Assembly (NCBI GenBank): GCA_014800815.1
Contig: JAAVFI010000002.1
Location: forward strand, 51,083 to 115,082
Reading direction: 5' to 3'
From: Bacteroidales bacterium
Lineage (GTDB): Bacteria; Bacteroidota; Bacteroidia; Bacteroidales; Muribaculaceae
DNA: 64,000 nucleotides
Under the pieces are notes generated by a model. It saw only the letters and a list, made by a program, of their open reading frames with translations, made no database searches and had not been told where the DNA came from. Positions 36,760 through 44,781 of the stretch are shown here, in pieces. Each line of letters starts with the position of its first letter. The stretch's first letter is position 1. The translations under genes and the position numbers were made by a program.

Positions 36760-37959
36760 ATGTCGGATATTTATGATATACGCCGCTACGGCAAAATTGC
36801 ATTTCTTATAGCGTCGGCCTCTGTGGTTGCGCTCTTCCTGTATTTCTCCGACGGTCTTATCCGCGACCTTTCGAAAGTGGAGCGCGAACGCATGCAGCTG
36901 TGGGCCGATGCCACCCGCGAGCTCGCGGCGGTGTCGATGGGTGAAGGCGAGATGACCGACATCGACTTCCTTCTCGGTATCATTCAGAGCAATACCACCA
37001 TTCCCGTGCTGCTTACCGATGACGAGGACCATATACTCAATCAGCGAAATTTCACTCTGCCCGTCAAAGAAGATGATGCCGAGTTCGGTATCCCCACCGA
37101 TGAGCGGAATGTGGAATTTCTCAACAGACGTCTGCAGGCTATGAAGTCGGGTCCTAACAAAATCGAGATAGAGATAGGGGAGGGTATGGTGCAATATCTT
37201 TACTACGAAGATTCGACGCTGCTCAAGCGCATAAGTATTTTCCCTTATATCCAGCTCCTTGTGATGCTTGCTTTTATCGCCGTGGTATATTTCGCGGTGC
37301 TGTCGACCAAAAAAGCGGAGCAGAACAAGGTGTGGGTCGGACTCTCGAAAGAAACTGCTCATCAGCTCGGTACACCTATTTCATCGCTTATGGCGTGGAT
37401 GGAGCTCCTGCCTGAAATGGGTGTGGACGCCGATACTCTTGCCGAGATGAATAAGGATGTTAACCGCCTGAGTACCATTGCCTCGCGATTCTCTAAGATC
37501 GGTTCGGAGCCGCGTATGGACAACGTCGACCTCAACGAAGTTGTGGCCGAAGCTGTGGACTATATGAAGACTCGCATATCGGGTCGCGTGACCCTTACCT
37601 GCACCCTTTGGCCGTCGCCTATGCGCGTGCTGGCTTGTCCGCCCCTGCTTGAGTGGGTGCTCGAGAACCTTATAAAGAATGCTGTAGACGCTATGGAAGG
37701 GTCGGGCTCCATAGATGTGACTCTCGGCTCGACTCCCGTTGCCGACTTCATAGAGGTAAAAGACACCGGCAAAGGTATCAGCCGCAAGAATCAGAAGGCG
37801 GTGTTCAATCCCGGATATACCACTAAGAGCCGCGGCTGGGGTCTCGGCCTGACTCTGGCCAAGCGAATTGTGGAGCAATACCACCGCGGCCGGATATTTG
37901 TGAAACATTCGGCGCCGGGCGTAGGTACTACTTTCCGTATCGACCTGCCTAAAGCGTAA
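36760..37959 (+). CDS. Membrane sensor histidine kinase
   Basis: 399 residues. A first membrane helix (about 13-30), an extracytoplasmic sensor region (about 31-165) and a second helix (about 168-187) lead to the kinase. The H-box is SKETAHQLGTPISSLMAW (His near 200), the N-box ENLIKNAVDAM (about 303), the G1 box DTGKGIS and the G2 box GWGLGLTLAKRI. The His-Gln-Leu-Gly-Thr-Pro form of the H-box is a known variant. No response regulator lies beside it, so it is an orphan kinase here. Its stop codon touches the stop of the convergent Crp/Fnr gene. Confidence 0.9.
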   Translation: MSDIYDIRRYGKIAFLIASASVVALFLYFSDGLIRDLSKVERERMQLWADATRELAAVSMGEGEMTDIDFLLGIIQSNTTIPVLLTDDEDHILNQRNFTLPVKEDDAEFGIPTDERNVEFLNRRLQAMKSGPNKIEIEIGEGMVQYLYYEDSTLLKRISIFPYIQLLVMLAFIAVVYFAVLSTKKAEQNKVWVGLSKETAHQLGTPISSLMAWMELLPEMGVDADTLAEMNKDVNRLSTIASRFSKIGSEPRMDNVDLNEVVAEAVDYMKTRISGRVTLTCTLWPSPMRVLACPPLLEWVLENLIKNAVDAMEGSGSIDVTLGSTPVADFIEVKDTGKGISRKNQKAVFNPGYTTKSRGWGLGLTLAKRIVEQYHRGRIFVKHSAPGVGTTFRIDLPKA

Positions 37960-38658
37960 TTATTCGTTGTCTTCGGGATTGTGCTTGAGGAGTCTGAGAA
38001 GGGCGCATCGGTCGGTGATTCTCAGCTCTTTATTATCGTGATAACCTATTATTCCCATTTCTGCCATTCGTGAGATTGCCGTCTCGAATGTGGCCCTCTG
38101 CACGCCGAACAGTGAACAGAGGTCGCGTTTGGCGCAGGAGAGAGTTATATCTCTGCCGTCGTGCTGGGTGAGTGCCGAAATCCAGAATGCAATTCGTTCT
38201 TCGATATTGCCGGTGGTAAGCGAGAGTATGCCCTGCATCGACTTCTGTGCGTTGGCAGCCAAGGCGTTGAGGTAGTTGAACATAAACACCTGGTCGCTGT
38301 AGAGTATCGTCAGATAGTCCTGCTTGTCGATTTGCAGTATGCCGGTACTCTCTATGGCCTCAACGGTGCACGGATATTCGGTAGTGCGCCCGAAAAGGAA
38401 CTCGGGAGTTATCACCGTCGGTGCCTCAAGCGTCTGCGAGACGGCGAAGCGGCCGCTTTCATTTTCGATAGTAGACCTTACCGACCCGGAAATCACGAAT
38501 GTTATATGATTACAAGGAGAGCCGGCGCGGATAATTGTCTCTCCTGCCGGATATTTCAGGAAGTGAAATTTTGATTCACCTACCGTCTTTGAAAGGCGTT
38601 GATGCGATACTCCGCGGAATAGCGGCAACTCCATCAGGAGTTCAAACATGCTTGCCAT
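37960..38658 (-). CDS. Crp/Fnr-family transcription regulator
   Basis: 232 residues. An N-terminal cyclic-nucleotide-binding-type beta roll (about 15-120, YPAGETIIRAGSPCNHITFV) is followed by the long dimer helix (about 125-150) and a C-terminal HTH (about 170-215, KRDLCSLFGVQRATFETAIS). It has few Cys and no Fnr-like N-terminal cluster, so the ligand is not an Fe-S cluster. Cognate ligand unknown. It converges on the histidine kinase with no intervening base. Upstream lies nearly 500 bases without a clear gene. Confidence 0.85.
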   Translation of the reverse strand: MASMFELLMELPLFRGVSHQRLSKTVGESKFHFLKYPAGETIIRAGSPCNHITFVISGSVRSTIENESGRFAVSQTLEAPTVITPEFLFGRTTEYPCTVEAIESTGILQIDKQDYLTILYSDQVFMFNYLNALAANAQKSMQGILSLTTGNIEERIAFWISALTQHDGRDITLSCAKRDLCSLFGVQRATFETAISRMAEMGIIGYHDNKELRITDRCALLRLLKHNPEDNE

Positions 38659-39142
38659 ATCTTTGTGCTTATAGTATTTTATGATTATTAATTAACAAAA
38701 TTAACGACTTTTACTCATATATGGTTCGTATTAGGCAAGAAAAATTTCGGAAAGGTCTGAAAACAAGGCAGGACGTCTTCTCACGAGGACGTCCTGCTGC
38801 GTTTTAATTGATTTAAAACAATTACATAACTAACATAAAACACATTTTTTTATTTCTTTATGGAGCGACCCATATCGACTATGTTCCTGCCATGGGAGTA
38901 TGGAAGCATGTGGTGTCGAAAAAAGGTCGGATTACCATTAAGTACTAACAATCTATACTAACCCTAAAACTGAATATAAAAAATGCATCTTTCTTTCTGC
39001 ACTGCAAAATTACAATCTAATCAAGAGTTTTTCGCAGTCATGTGATGCAAATATAAATCGTGTGCGGGTCTGTATAAATTGAAATATTTGATTATGAGAT
39101 GAATACGCAAAAAGACGTGTGCACGGAATATAAATGAATATA
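38659..39142. other. Gene-poor AT-rich region with a hairpin and a possible gene remnant
   Basis: 484 bases. A ten-base perfect stem (38768-38797) lies near the left end. The plus strand from about 38855 to 38948 reads as protein-like sequence (GATHIDYVPAMGVWKHVVSK, stop TAA) but has no start codon, so it may be the tail of a lost gene. On the minus strand, two -7-like elements (TATATTTG 39055-39048, TAATTTTG 39012-39005) point towards the Crp/Fnr gene. Either a long leader or an untranslated RNA ending at the hairpin would fit. Confidence 0.45.
38768..38797. terminator. Hairpin, possible terminator
   Basis: GCAGGACGTC and GACGTCCTGC around a ten-base loop. Plus-strand sequence after it contains GTTTTAA; minus-strand sequence contains TTGTTTTC. 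Weak T-runs on both sides. Confidence 0.5.
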
Positions 39143-40687
39143 TTAACTCACAGAGCTTATATTCATCACGTTTTGCTCGAAATTCTCTCTATCGACTGCC
39201 TTCGCCTTGAGACGGTTTCGATAAGCGTAGATAGTGTTGAGCGACAGATTGAGCACCTGAGCTATGCGCGAACTTTCCTCAATGCCCAGTCGCATAAATG
39301 CAAGGATTCGCAGGTCGGTGTTGAGCAGTTCGCCCTCTTTTAAGGTAATCTGCTTGTCGGGGTCGAGCAGTTCGTTTACCTGGTTGATAAAGTCGGGGTA
39401 TATGTGGAGGAATGCGTTGTCGAACACTTCGTAGAATTCGCGGCTCTGCTCCTCGACGAATTTTCCTGACTTGGTCATGCGGTAAAGTTCGTCGGCTTGT
39501 CCGGCTGCGAGTTTGCGCGCGGCTATCTTGCAGAACTGATTGAGCTTATCCATATATATGGAGCACAGCTGCAGGAATTGACTGATGTACACCTCCTTGG
39601 TATCGTTGGCCGCTTTCAGACTTGCCTGGAGTCGCTCCATTTTCTTCATCTCGTGCCGTAGTACGAAGAGCGATGCAATGAGTCCGATTGTCAGACAGGA
39701 GATGAGCCCGAGCACCCAGTAAATGCTTGAGCGCCATGTTGAGATACTTGCAGCATGCGCAGTCTCGATGAATGGCAGTGAGCGGGCCGTGTCGATCATT
39801 CGGAGGGGTGCGCCACATTCTACCGCATTGGCCAGCGCACTTGATATGCAACGGTAGGCCTCGTTTACTTTTCCTTGAGAATACAGGAGTTTGCCGAGTT
39901 CCTGGAGGGATAGTACATCGCGGGTGGCCGAGCTTATGTCGGATATTGCCGAGAGGCCGAGATAGTAAGCGCTTTTTTCCACGTCGCCGTTAGCCCGTGC
40001 TATTGTTGAAAGATGATAGGCGGCGCGTGCGCGGAGCTTGCTGTTCTCAGGCTCGGATTCTATTATTTCCTCGAGAAGTATGCGGGCTGCTTCGCGCTTG
40101 CCTGTCAGCAGATTATATTCGCCGAGATTATACTTGTATTCTGCCGACTCTTTGGGAAGTACGGCAATAAGTTCTTTTTGCAGGCGCTCGACCTCTCGCT
40201 CATGCTGTACACTGATGTGCGGATGTCCCTCGAAAAAGGACACTATGTAGCTGTGCATCTGTCGCCCGCTATCGTAGTACGACGATAATAGTTCGGGAGG
40301 AATGCTTTCGGGGTCTATAGAGTTATACTCTTTGACGGCAAGATCGTTCAGGCCCGCAAGGGGCAGGCAGGCGGCATGCTTCCAGAGAAAATGGTCGCGC
40401 AGCGATCCCTTGCTTGAGTCGATTCCGAGTTGAAGATAGTAGAGGGCTGAGTCGTTGTTGAACGAAGTGTAGGCATCCGCCACTTCCATGAGCAGAGTCG
40501 GAGTAAAGCTTGAGCGGTTTCCTATGTCTACCAGGCTGTCGATACGGTGCTGACGCTCCTCGATAAAGAGATTTCGCTTGTTGAGAAGACCGTCGAGACG
40601 CGCCAGTGTGGCTTTCGCTGCCGGTTCGGCGCCATAGCCGAGCGCTGCAACCGCCGTGAGTAGAAATATGACTATGCCGCAACGCAT
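39143..40687 (-). CDS. DUF6377-type membrane regulator with TPRs and C-terminal HTH
   Basis: 514 residues. A signal peptide (about 1-20) precedes an extracytoplasmic helical-repeat region (about 30-315), a membrane helix (about 325-345, IYWVLGLISCLTIGLIASLF), a coiled segment and a cytoplasmic region ending in a LuxR-like HTH (ESSRIAQVLNLSLNTIYAYR). The layout is that of a one-component sensor: outside repeats, inside DNA-binding end. It follows mutL by eight bases, last in a probable four-gene operon, although its function need not relate to repair. Confidence 0.8.
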   Translation of the reverse strand: MRCGIVIFLLTAVAALGYGAEPAAKATLARLDGLLNKRNLFIEERQHRIDSLVDIGNRSSFTPTLLMEVADAYTSFNNDSALYYLQLGIDSSKGSLRDHFLWKHAACLPLAGLNDLAVKEYNSIDPESIPPELLSSYYDSGRQMHSYIVSFFEGHPHISVQHEREVERLQKELIAVLPKESAEYKYNLGEYNLLTGKREAARILLEEIIESEPENSKLRARAAYHLSTIARANGDVEKSAYYLGLSAISDISSATRDVLSLQELGKLLYSQGKVNEAYRCISSALANAVECGAPLRMIDTARSLPFIETAHAASISTWRSSIYWVLGLISCLTIGLIASLFVLRHEMKKMERLQASLKAANDTKEVYISQFLQLCSIYMDKLNQFCKIAARKLAAGQADELYRMTKSGKFVEEQSREFYEVFDNAFLHIYPDFINQVNELLDPDKQITLKEGELLNTDLRILAFMRLGIEESSRIAQVLNLSLNTIYAYRNRLKAKAVDRENFEQNVMNISSVS

Positions 40688-40695
40688 CTTTGGGA

Positions 40696-42576
40696 CTATT
40701 GGGCGGGATTGAGACGCGAAACTATATCGTCGGTGGCGATGAGTGTCATCACGGGGAGGCCGTCGGGAGTATACGACGGTTCGGCACAGCGGAAGAGGTC
40801 GGCGACTATGGCCTCGGCTTCACGTGCCGAGAGGGGTTGCTGCGCTTTGATAGCCGCACTGCGAGCCATTGCTGCGGCAAGCGGGCGCGAGAGCGATTCG
40901 GCTGCAGAAGGGTTGCTCTCAGCCTCGGCAATCAGACTTACAAGCAGTTCTGCCGAGTTCACGCTCGCAAGAGGTGCGGGCACGGCCTTGATGGACCAGC
41001 GGGTGGCCGTGTCTGGGGTGAGTCCGAAGCCCATATCCTCGAGTTTCGGAAGGAGTTCAGTGAGCAGCGCACCCTGCGAAGCCGATATTTCGAGGTCTTC
41101 GGGGAATATGAGGGTTTGTGAAGCCATACGCCCTTCGGCAAGCATTGCCGAGTAGCGCTCGAAAAGTATGCGGATGTGGGCGCGGCGCTGCGAGATAACC
41201 ATCAGGCCGGAGTGCGTGCCCGTCACTATGTAGCTGTTCTGCAGCTGCATACAAGTAGGGGAGTCGGCTTCGACCTTAAAGATTTCGGGTTCGTCGGGTA
41301 TAGCCGCAGGCTGTTCGTTGTAAGCACTTTCGCGGCGGGTGTTGAAACTCTCATATAGTTTGTCCCAATCCTGAGCCGGACGGTTCATTGCCGACGGACG
41401 CCAGCTGATGCCAGCAGAACTTGCGGAAGCGTGCTGTGCTGGTTCTTCGGCAGGAGCCGCTTTGAACGGATTGAAAGCGTCGTCGAAATCTTCTTTCGGC
41501 ATAGCCATTGCCGCCTCCGCCGCGGGGTCGAAAACGGGGATGTCAGGAGCATCGTTGAAGTCGAAATCGAGGGCTCCGGCCGCCTGAGTTTTTCCGAGGG
41601 TCTCGCGTATCGCAGCCTCGAGAATCTGCCAGATCGCCTGCTCGTGCTCGAACTTAATCTCGTGTTTCTGCGGGTGAATATTTACGTCGATTGTCGACGG
41701 GTCTACTTCAAAATTTATGAAGTAAGATGGCTGAGAATCAGGAGCAATAAGTTGCTCGAAGCACTTCATTATAGCCTTGTGGAAGAACGGATGACGCATG
41801 TTGCGCCCGTTGACAAATAGGAATTGCTGCGCACCGCGTTTTTTGGCGAAGCGCGGCAGCCCCACAAAACCGTCGATTTTCACGAGCGATGTCTCTGTCG
41901 ATACCGCCGCAATCTGGCTCTCGAGATTTTTTCCGAAAAGAGCACCGATGCGCTGCTTGAGAGTGCCTGCACGGAACTGATGCAGAGTCACATCGTTGTG
42001 TATCAGCGTAAAGTCGATATTTGTATTCACGAGGGCAAGACGCTCGAATTCACGCAGAATATGGCTCAGCTCAATGCTGTCTTTCTTTAGAAATTTTCGG
42101 CGGGCGGGCATGTGGAAGAAAATATTCTTCACCATAAGATTTGTGCCCGGCACGCACGACGCCGGCTCCTGACTCTCGAATTTCGACTCTGAAATCAGCA
42201 GGCGGGTGCCTATCGTATCGTCGTGGCGCATGGTGCGGAGGTCTATCTGCGCGACCGCTGCCACAGAGGGGAGTGCTTCGCCGCGGAAGCCCATGGTATG
42301 AAGGCTGTAGAGGTCGGTCGCCGACGAGATTTTGCTCGTGGCATGACGCTCGAAAGCCATGCGGGCGTCGGTGGGCGACATGCCGCAACCGTTGTCCACC
42401 ACCTGTATGAGGGTGCGTCCCGCGTCTTTAAGAATTATCTGAATTGCTGTGGCTCCTGCGTCTACGGCATTCTCCACCAGTTCTTTGATGACCGATGCCG
42501 GACGCTGTATCACTTCTCCTGCGGCAATCTGATTGGCCACGGAGTCGGGCAACAGTCTTATTACGTCGCTGTTCAT
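40696..42576 (-). CDS. mutL: MutL DNA mismatch-repair ATPase
   Basis: 626 residues. The N-terminal GHKL ATPase has ELVENAVDAGA, DNGCGM and TMGFRGEALPS; a Pro/Ala-rich linker (about 330-425) leads to the C-terminal dimerisation domain. MutL coordinates strand excision after MutS finds a mismatch. The endonuclease motif DQHA(X)2E(X)4E is replaced by SQRRAHIRILFE, and the later ACR and CPHGRP motifs are also absent (MARSAAIK, CAEPSYTPDG). This suggests a nuclease-inactive MutL. It follows the MBL hydrolase by nine bases. Confidence 0.93.
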   Translation of the reverse strand: MNSDVIRLLPDSVANQIAAGEVIQRPASVIKELVENAVDAGATAIQIILKDAGRTLIQVVDNGCGMSPTDARMAFERHATSKISSATDLYSLHTMGFRGEALPSVAAVAQIDLRTMRHDDTIGTRLLISESKFESQEPASCVPGTNLMVKNIFFHMPARRKFLKKDSIELSHILREFERLALVNTNIDFTLIHNDVTLHQFRAGTLKQRIGALFGKNLESQIAAVSTETSLVKIDGFVGLPRFAKKRGAQQFLFVNGRNMRHPFFHKAIMKCFEQLIAPDSQPSYFINFEVDPSTIDVNIHPQKHEIKFEHEQAIWQILEAAIRETLGKTQAAGALDFDFNDAPDIPVFDPAAEAAMAMPKEDFDDAFNPFKAAPAEEPAQHASASSAGISWRPSAMNRPAQDWDKLYESFNTRRESAYNEQPAAIPDEPEIFKVEADSPTCMQLQNSYIVTGTHSGLMVISQRRAHIRILFERYSAMLAEGRMASQTLIFPEDLEISASQGALLTELLPKLEDMGFGLTPDTATRWSIKAVPAPLASVNSAELLVSLIAEAESNPSAAESLSRPLAAAMARSAAIKAQQPLSAREAEAIVADLFRCAEPSYTPDGLPVMTLIATDDIVSRLNPAQ

Positions 42577-42585
42577 GATTCGGGT

Positions 42586-43545
42586 TTAAGAGAGGATTAC
42601 CAGAGGCGACGACTCAAGTCTCGGGAGAGCCTCCACCGAGAGTCTGTCCTGCTGGAATTGGTTTGCAGCAAGCGCTATGCCTGCACCTTCGAGAGCCGCC
42701 CGAACGGTGTCGAGAGCTATCTTCGGGGTATTGTTGTCCTGGCTGAGGTGGCACAGGAATATCTTGCGGAGTGTCTTTGCCTGAGCTATTTCAGCAAGGA
42801 AACGGGCTGTGTCGGCATTGTCGAGATGTCCCGATTCCGATGCGATGCGCGCTTTGAGGTGCTGGGGATATCGGCCCGTGCGCAGCATCTCGGCATCGTA
42901 GTTGCTTTCAATCATCAGGTGAGTGGCCATGCGTATGTAGTGGTCGGCACGTGGTGTGATGATACCCGTATCGGTGGCTACTACAAAGTGTACGCCTTCG
43001 CCGTCGATAGCGAAGCCGGCATTATCTGTGCCATCGTGACTGGTCTCGAAGGCCGTTACTTTGAAGGCCCCGAGAGTGAACGGAAACTCCTTGTAGATAG
43101 GCGTATGGAAATCCTTGATACGTCGCGATACGCTGTGTCGGCGCAGAAGACCGTTGAAAGCCTTCGGCGTGGCGTAGAGTCGCATGTGGTGATTGTAGCG
43201 GAGGATGGCGTAGGCGAAGCGCACATGGTCGCTGTGGTCATGCGTCAGCAGTATACCCTTGATAGTCAGAGGGTCGATGCTGTTCGCCGCCAGTTGCTCC
43301 ATGACGTATTTATTGTCGACTCCCGCGTCGATGAGTATGCCGCACGACGGAGTGCCGATATACGAGCAATTGCCGCTGCTGCCGCTGCCGAACGACATAA
43401 ACCGCACCTTTTCGGCTACAGTCAGTTCGCTGTCGTCGAGCGGCTTGAGCTCGCTGTCGCCTTCGGGTGCCTGAGGTACGTCGAAGAGACCGGGCTGTGC
43501 GGCCCAGAATGCTTCAGAATTATGGGAGCGTCGCCTGCGTGTCAT
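42586..43545 (-). CDS. MBL-fold metallo-hydrolase (YycJ/WalJ-like)
   Basis: 319 residues from the ATG overlapping the methylase stop (ATGA). A basic N-terminal tail of about 45 residues precedes the MBL core: MSFGSGSSGNCSYIG, then the zinc motif LTHDHSDH, ATDTG and a C-terminal CHLSQDNN. This is the YycJ/WalJ type, thought to be a 5'-3' DNA exonuclease with links to mismatch repair in some bacteria, so its place beside mutL is notable. The frame stays open about 70 codons upstream, inside the methylase gene. Confidence 0.88.
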   Translation of the reverse strand: MTRRRRSHNSEAFWAAQPGLFDVPQAPEGDSELKPLDDSELTVAEKVRFMSFGSGSSGNCSYIGTPSCGILIDAGVDNKYVMEQLAANSIDPLTIKGILLTHDHSDHVRFAYAILRYNHHMRLYATPKAFNGLLRRHSVSRRIKDFHTPIYKEFPFTLGAFKVTAFETSHDGTDNAGFAIDGEGVHFVVATDTGIITPRADHYIRMATHLMIESNYDAEMLRTGRYPQHLKARIASESGHLDNADTARFLAEIAQAKTLRKIFLCHLSQDNNTPKIALDTVRAALEGAGIALAANQFQQDRLSVEALPRLESSPLVILS

Positions 43546-44252
43546 TGCCTGTAGAGGAGGAATATTGCCGGACGCTTGGCGTAGTCGTACGTCGCTGTTT
43601 TCCAGGCTTTGACCGGGCGGGTTATTATGGACTGGCTTTCGCCTGTGATATCGGCTGCAACGCACAGCAGCATGTCGCCGGGGAGCTTGGATGCGAGCTC
43701 GGCTATAAGCTTGTTGTTGCGGTAGGGAGTCTCTATGAATATCTGGGTCTGACACCTCGAGCGGATGTCATGCTCCATTTGCTTGAGGGCTGCCGTACGC
43801 TTCGAGGGGTCTATAGGGAGGTAGCCTAAGAAGCAGAACGACTGGCCGTTGAAGCCCGAACCCATGAGCGACATGAGTATGCTCGACGGGCCCACGAGCG
43901 GCACCACTTCAAGTCCGCGGCGCTGAGCCACGGCCACAAGGTCGGCACCGGGGTCGGCCACGGCGGGGCATCCCGCTTCGCTGATTATACCTATATCGTT
44001 GCCCTCGAGAGCCGGAAGAATCATAGCCTCGACGGTAGCTGCGGGGGTGTGCTCGTTGAGCACCTCGAAGTGCAGGCTGTCGATGTCGATATTGCGGTTG
44101 CAGGCTTTGAGAAATCGCCGTGCCGTACGCAGCTCTTCCACAACAAAATACTTCACCCCGGAGATAAGATCGATATTTCTCTGAGGTAGCACATCGGCGG
44201 CAGGGCAGGGCGCCATTGTCGACGGGAACAAATATATTTTTCCTGTGGCCAT
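43542..44252 (-). CDS. RsmI-like SAM-dependent methyltransferase
   Basis: 236 residues of the tetrapyrrole-methylase fold used by RsmI, which 2'-O-methylates C1402 of 16S rRNA. Diagnostic blocks are IGIISEAGCPAVADPGADLV, VVPLVGPSSILMSLMGSGFN and FIETPYRNNKL. The N-terminus is shorter than in E. coli RsmI, as is usual for the Bacteroidetes version, so equivalence to RsmI is inferred. First gene of an operon with the MBL hydrolase, mutL and the DUF6377 gene. A -7 element TAATTTTG lies ten bases before the ATG. Confidence 0.85.
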   Translation of the reverse strand: MATGKIYLFPSTMAPCPAADVLPQRNIDLISGVKYFVVEELRTARRFLKACNRNIDIDSLHFEVLNEHTPAATVEAMILPALEGNDIGIISEAGCPAVADPGADLVAVAQRRGLEVVPLVGPSSILMSLMGSGFNGQSFCFLGYLPIDPSKRTAALKQMEHDIRSRCQTQIFIETPYRNNKLIAELASKLPGDMLLCVAADITGESQSIITRPVKAWKTATYDYAKRPAIFLLYRQ

Positions 44253-44261
44253 ATCTGACTA

Positions 44262-44269
44262 CAAAATTA
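44262..44269 (-). promoter_or_regulatory. -7 element of the methylase-mutL operon (TAATTTTG)
   Basis: TAATTTTG on the minus strand, very close to the ATG at 44252, so the leader should be only a few bases. Confidence 0.55.
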
Positions 44270-44368
44270 AGAAAAAATCTCCGTGCGGCAAAAATAGATA
44301 AGCCGAAATTTCCACCTGCTCTTTCCCCGCGTCGGTTCTATACCCCGAAATTGCTGTATCACGGGAAG

Positions 44369-44376
44369 TAATTTTG
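44369..44376 (+). promoter_or_regulatory. -7 element of the small hypothetical gene (TAATTTTG)
   Basis: TAATTTTG 24 bases before the ATG at 44401. A TTG at 44351-44353 is closer than the normal -33 spacing. Confidence 0.5.
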
Positions 44377-44400
44377 TGCTCGAATACAAATTTACACCAA

Positions 44401-44781
44401 ATGGAACACGTAATTTTTCTCTCGCTCGACCTCGGAAAGGTTCTCGGCAAACTCACAAAAATCACACGCAAAATAAGGAAAAAGCACCTTCGCAAAGGCT
44501 TCGACAGCGTGTGCACAGGCCTCGAAAAGTTTCTTATATCTTCGAAATATCTCCGCACGCGCGGCAACGACGGCATACGCGGGTTTATAAAACTGAAAGC
44601 CGACAGGAGCTATACGGGCTACAGCTGGATGCGAAACGATGCGGAGGTCGCAGTGGCTATAGCCGCGCTCTACGCATGCACCGGCGACGATTTCTATCGC
44701 GATACTCTCGATGCCATGATTGCCACGATGCTACACACAATTCAGGAGCCCGAGTGGGAAGTGGAGCAGGACCTTGGATGA
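44401..44781 (+). CDS. Small hypothetical protein
   Basis: 126 residues, unrecognised. The first 50 residues are basic (TRKIRKKHLRKGF) and the rest is mixed helical (SYTGYSWMRNDAEVAVAIAA). No signal peptide or membrane segment. Its -7 element and codon use support a real gene. The last 40 bases overlap the 3' end of the MATE gene on the other strand, so the two transcripts are complementary there. An in-frame ATG at 44374 lies on top of the -7 element and is unlikely. Confidence 0.6.
   Translation: MEHVIFLSLDLGKVLGKLTKITRKIRKKHLRKGFDSVCTGLEKFLISSKYLRTRGNDGIRGFIKLKADRSYTGYSWMRNDAEVAVAIAALYACTGDDFYRDTLDAMIATMLHTIQEPEWEVEQDLG

Noticed and set aside
42223..43554. 443-codon frame on the plus strand
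   Set aside because: Antisense to mutL and the MBL hydrolase, both of which have clear motifs; the frame shows no domain.
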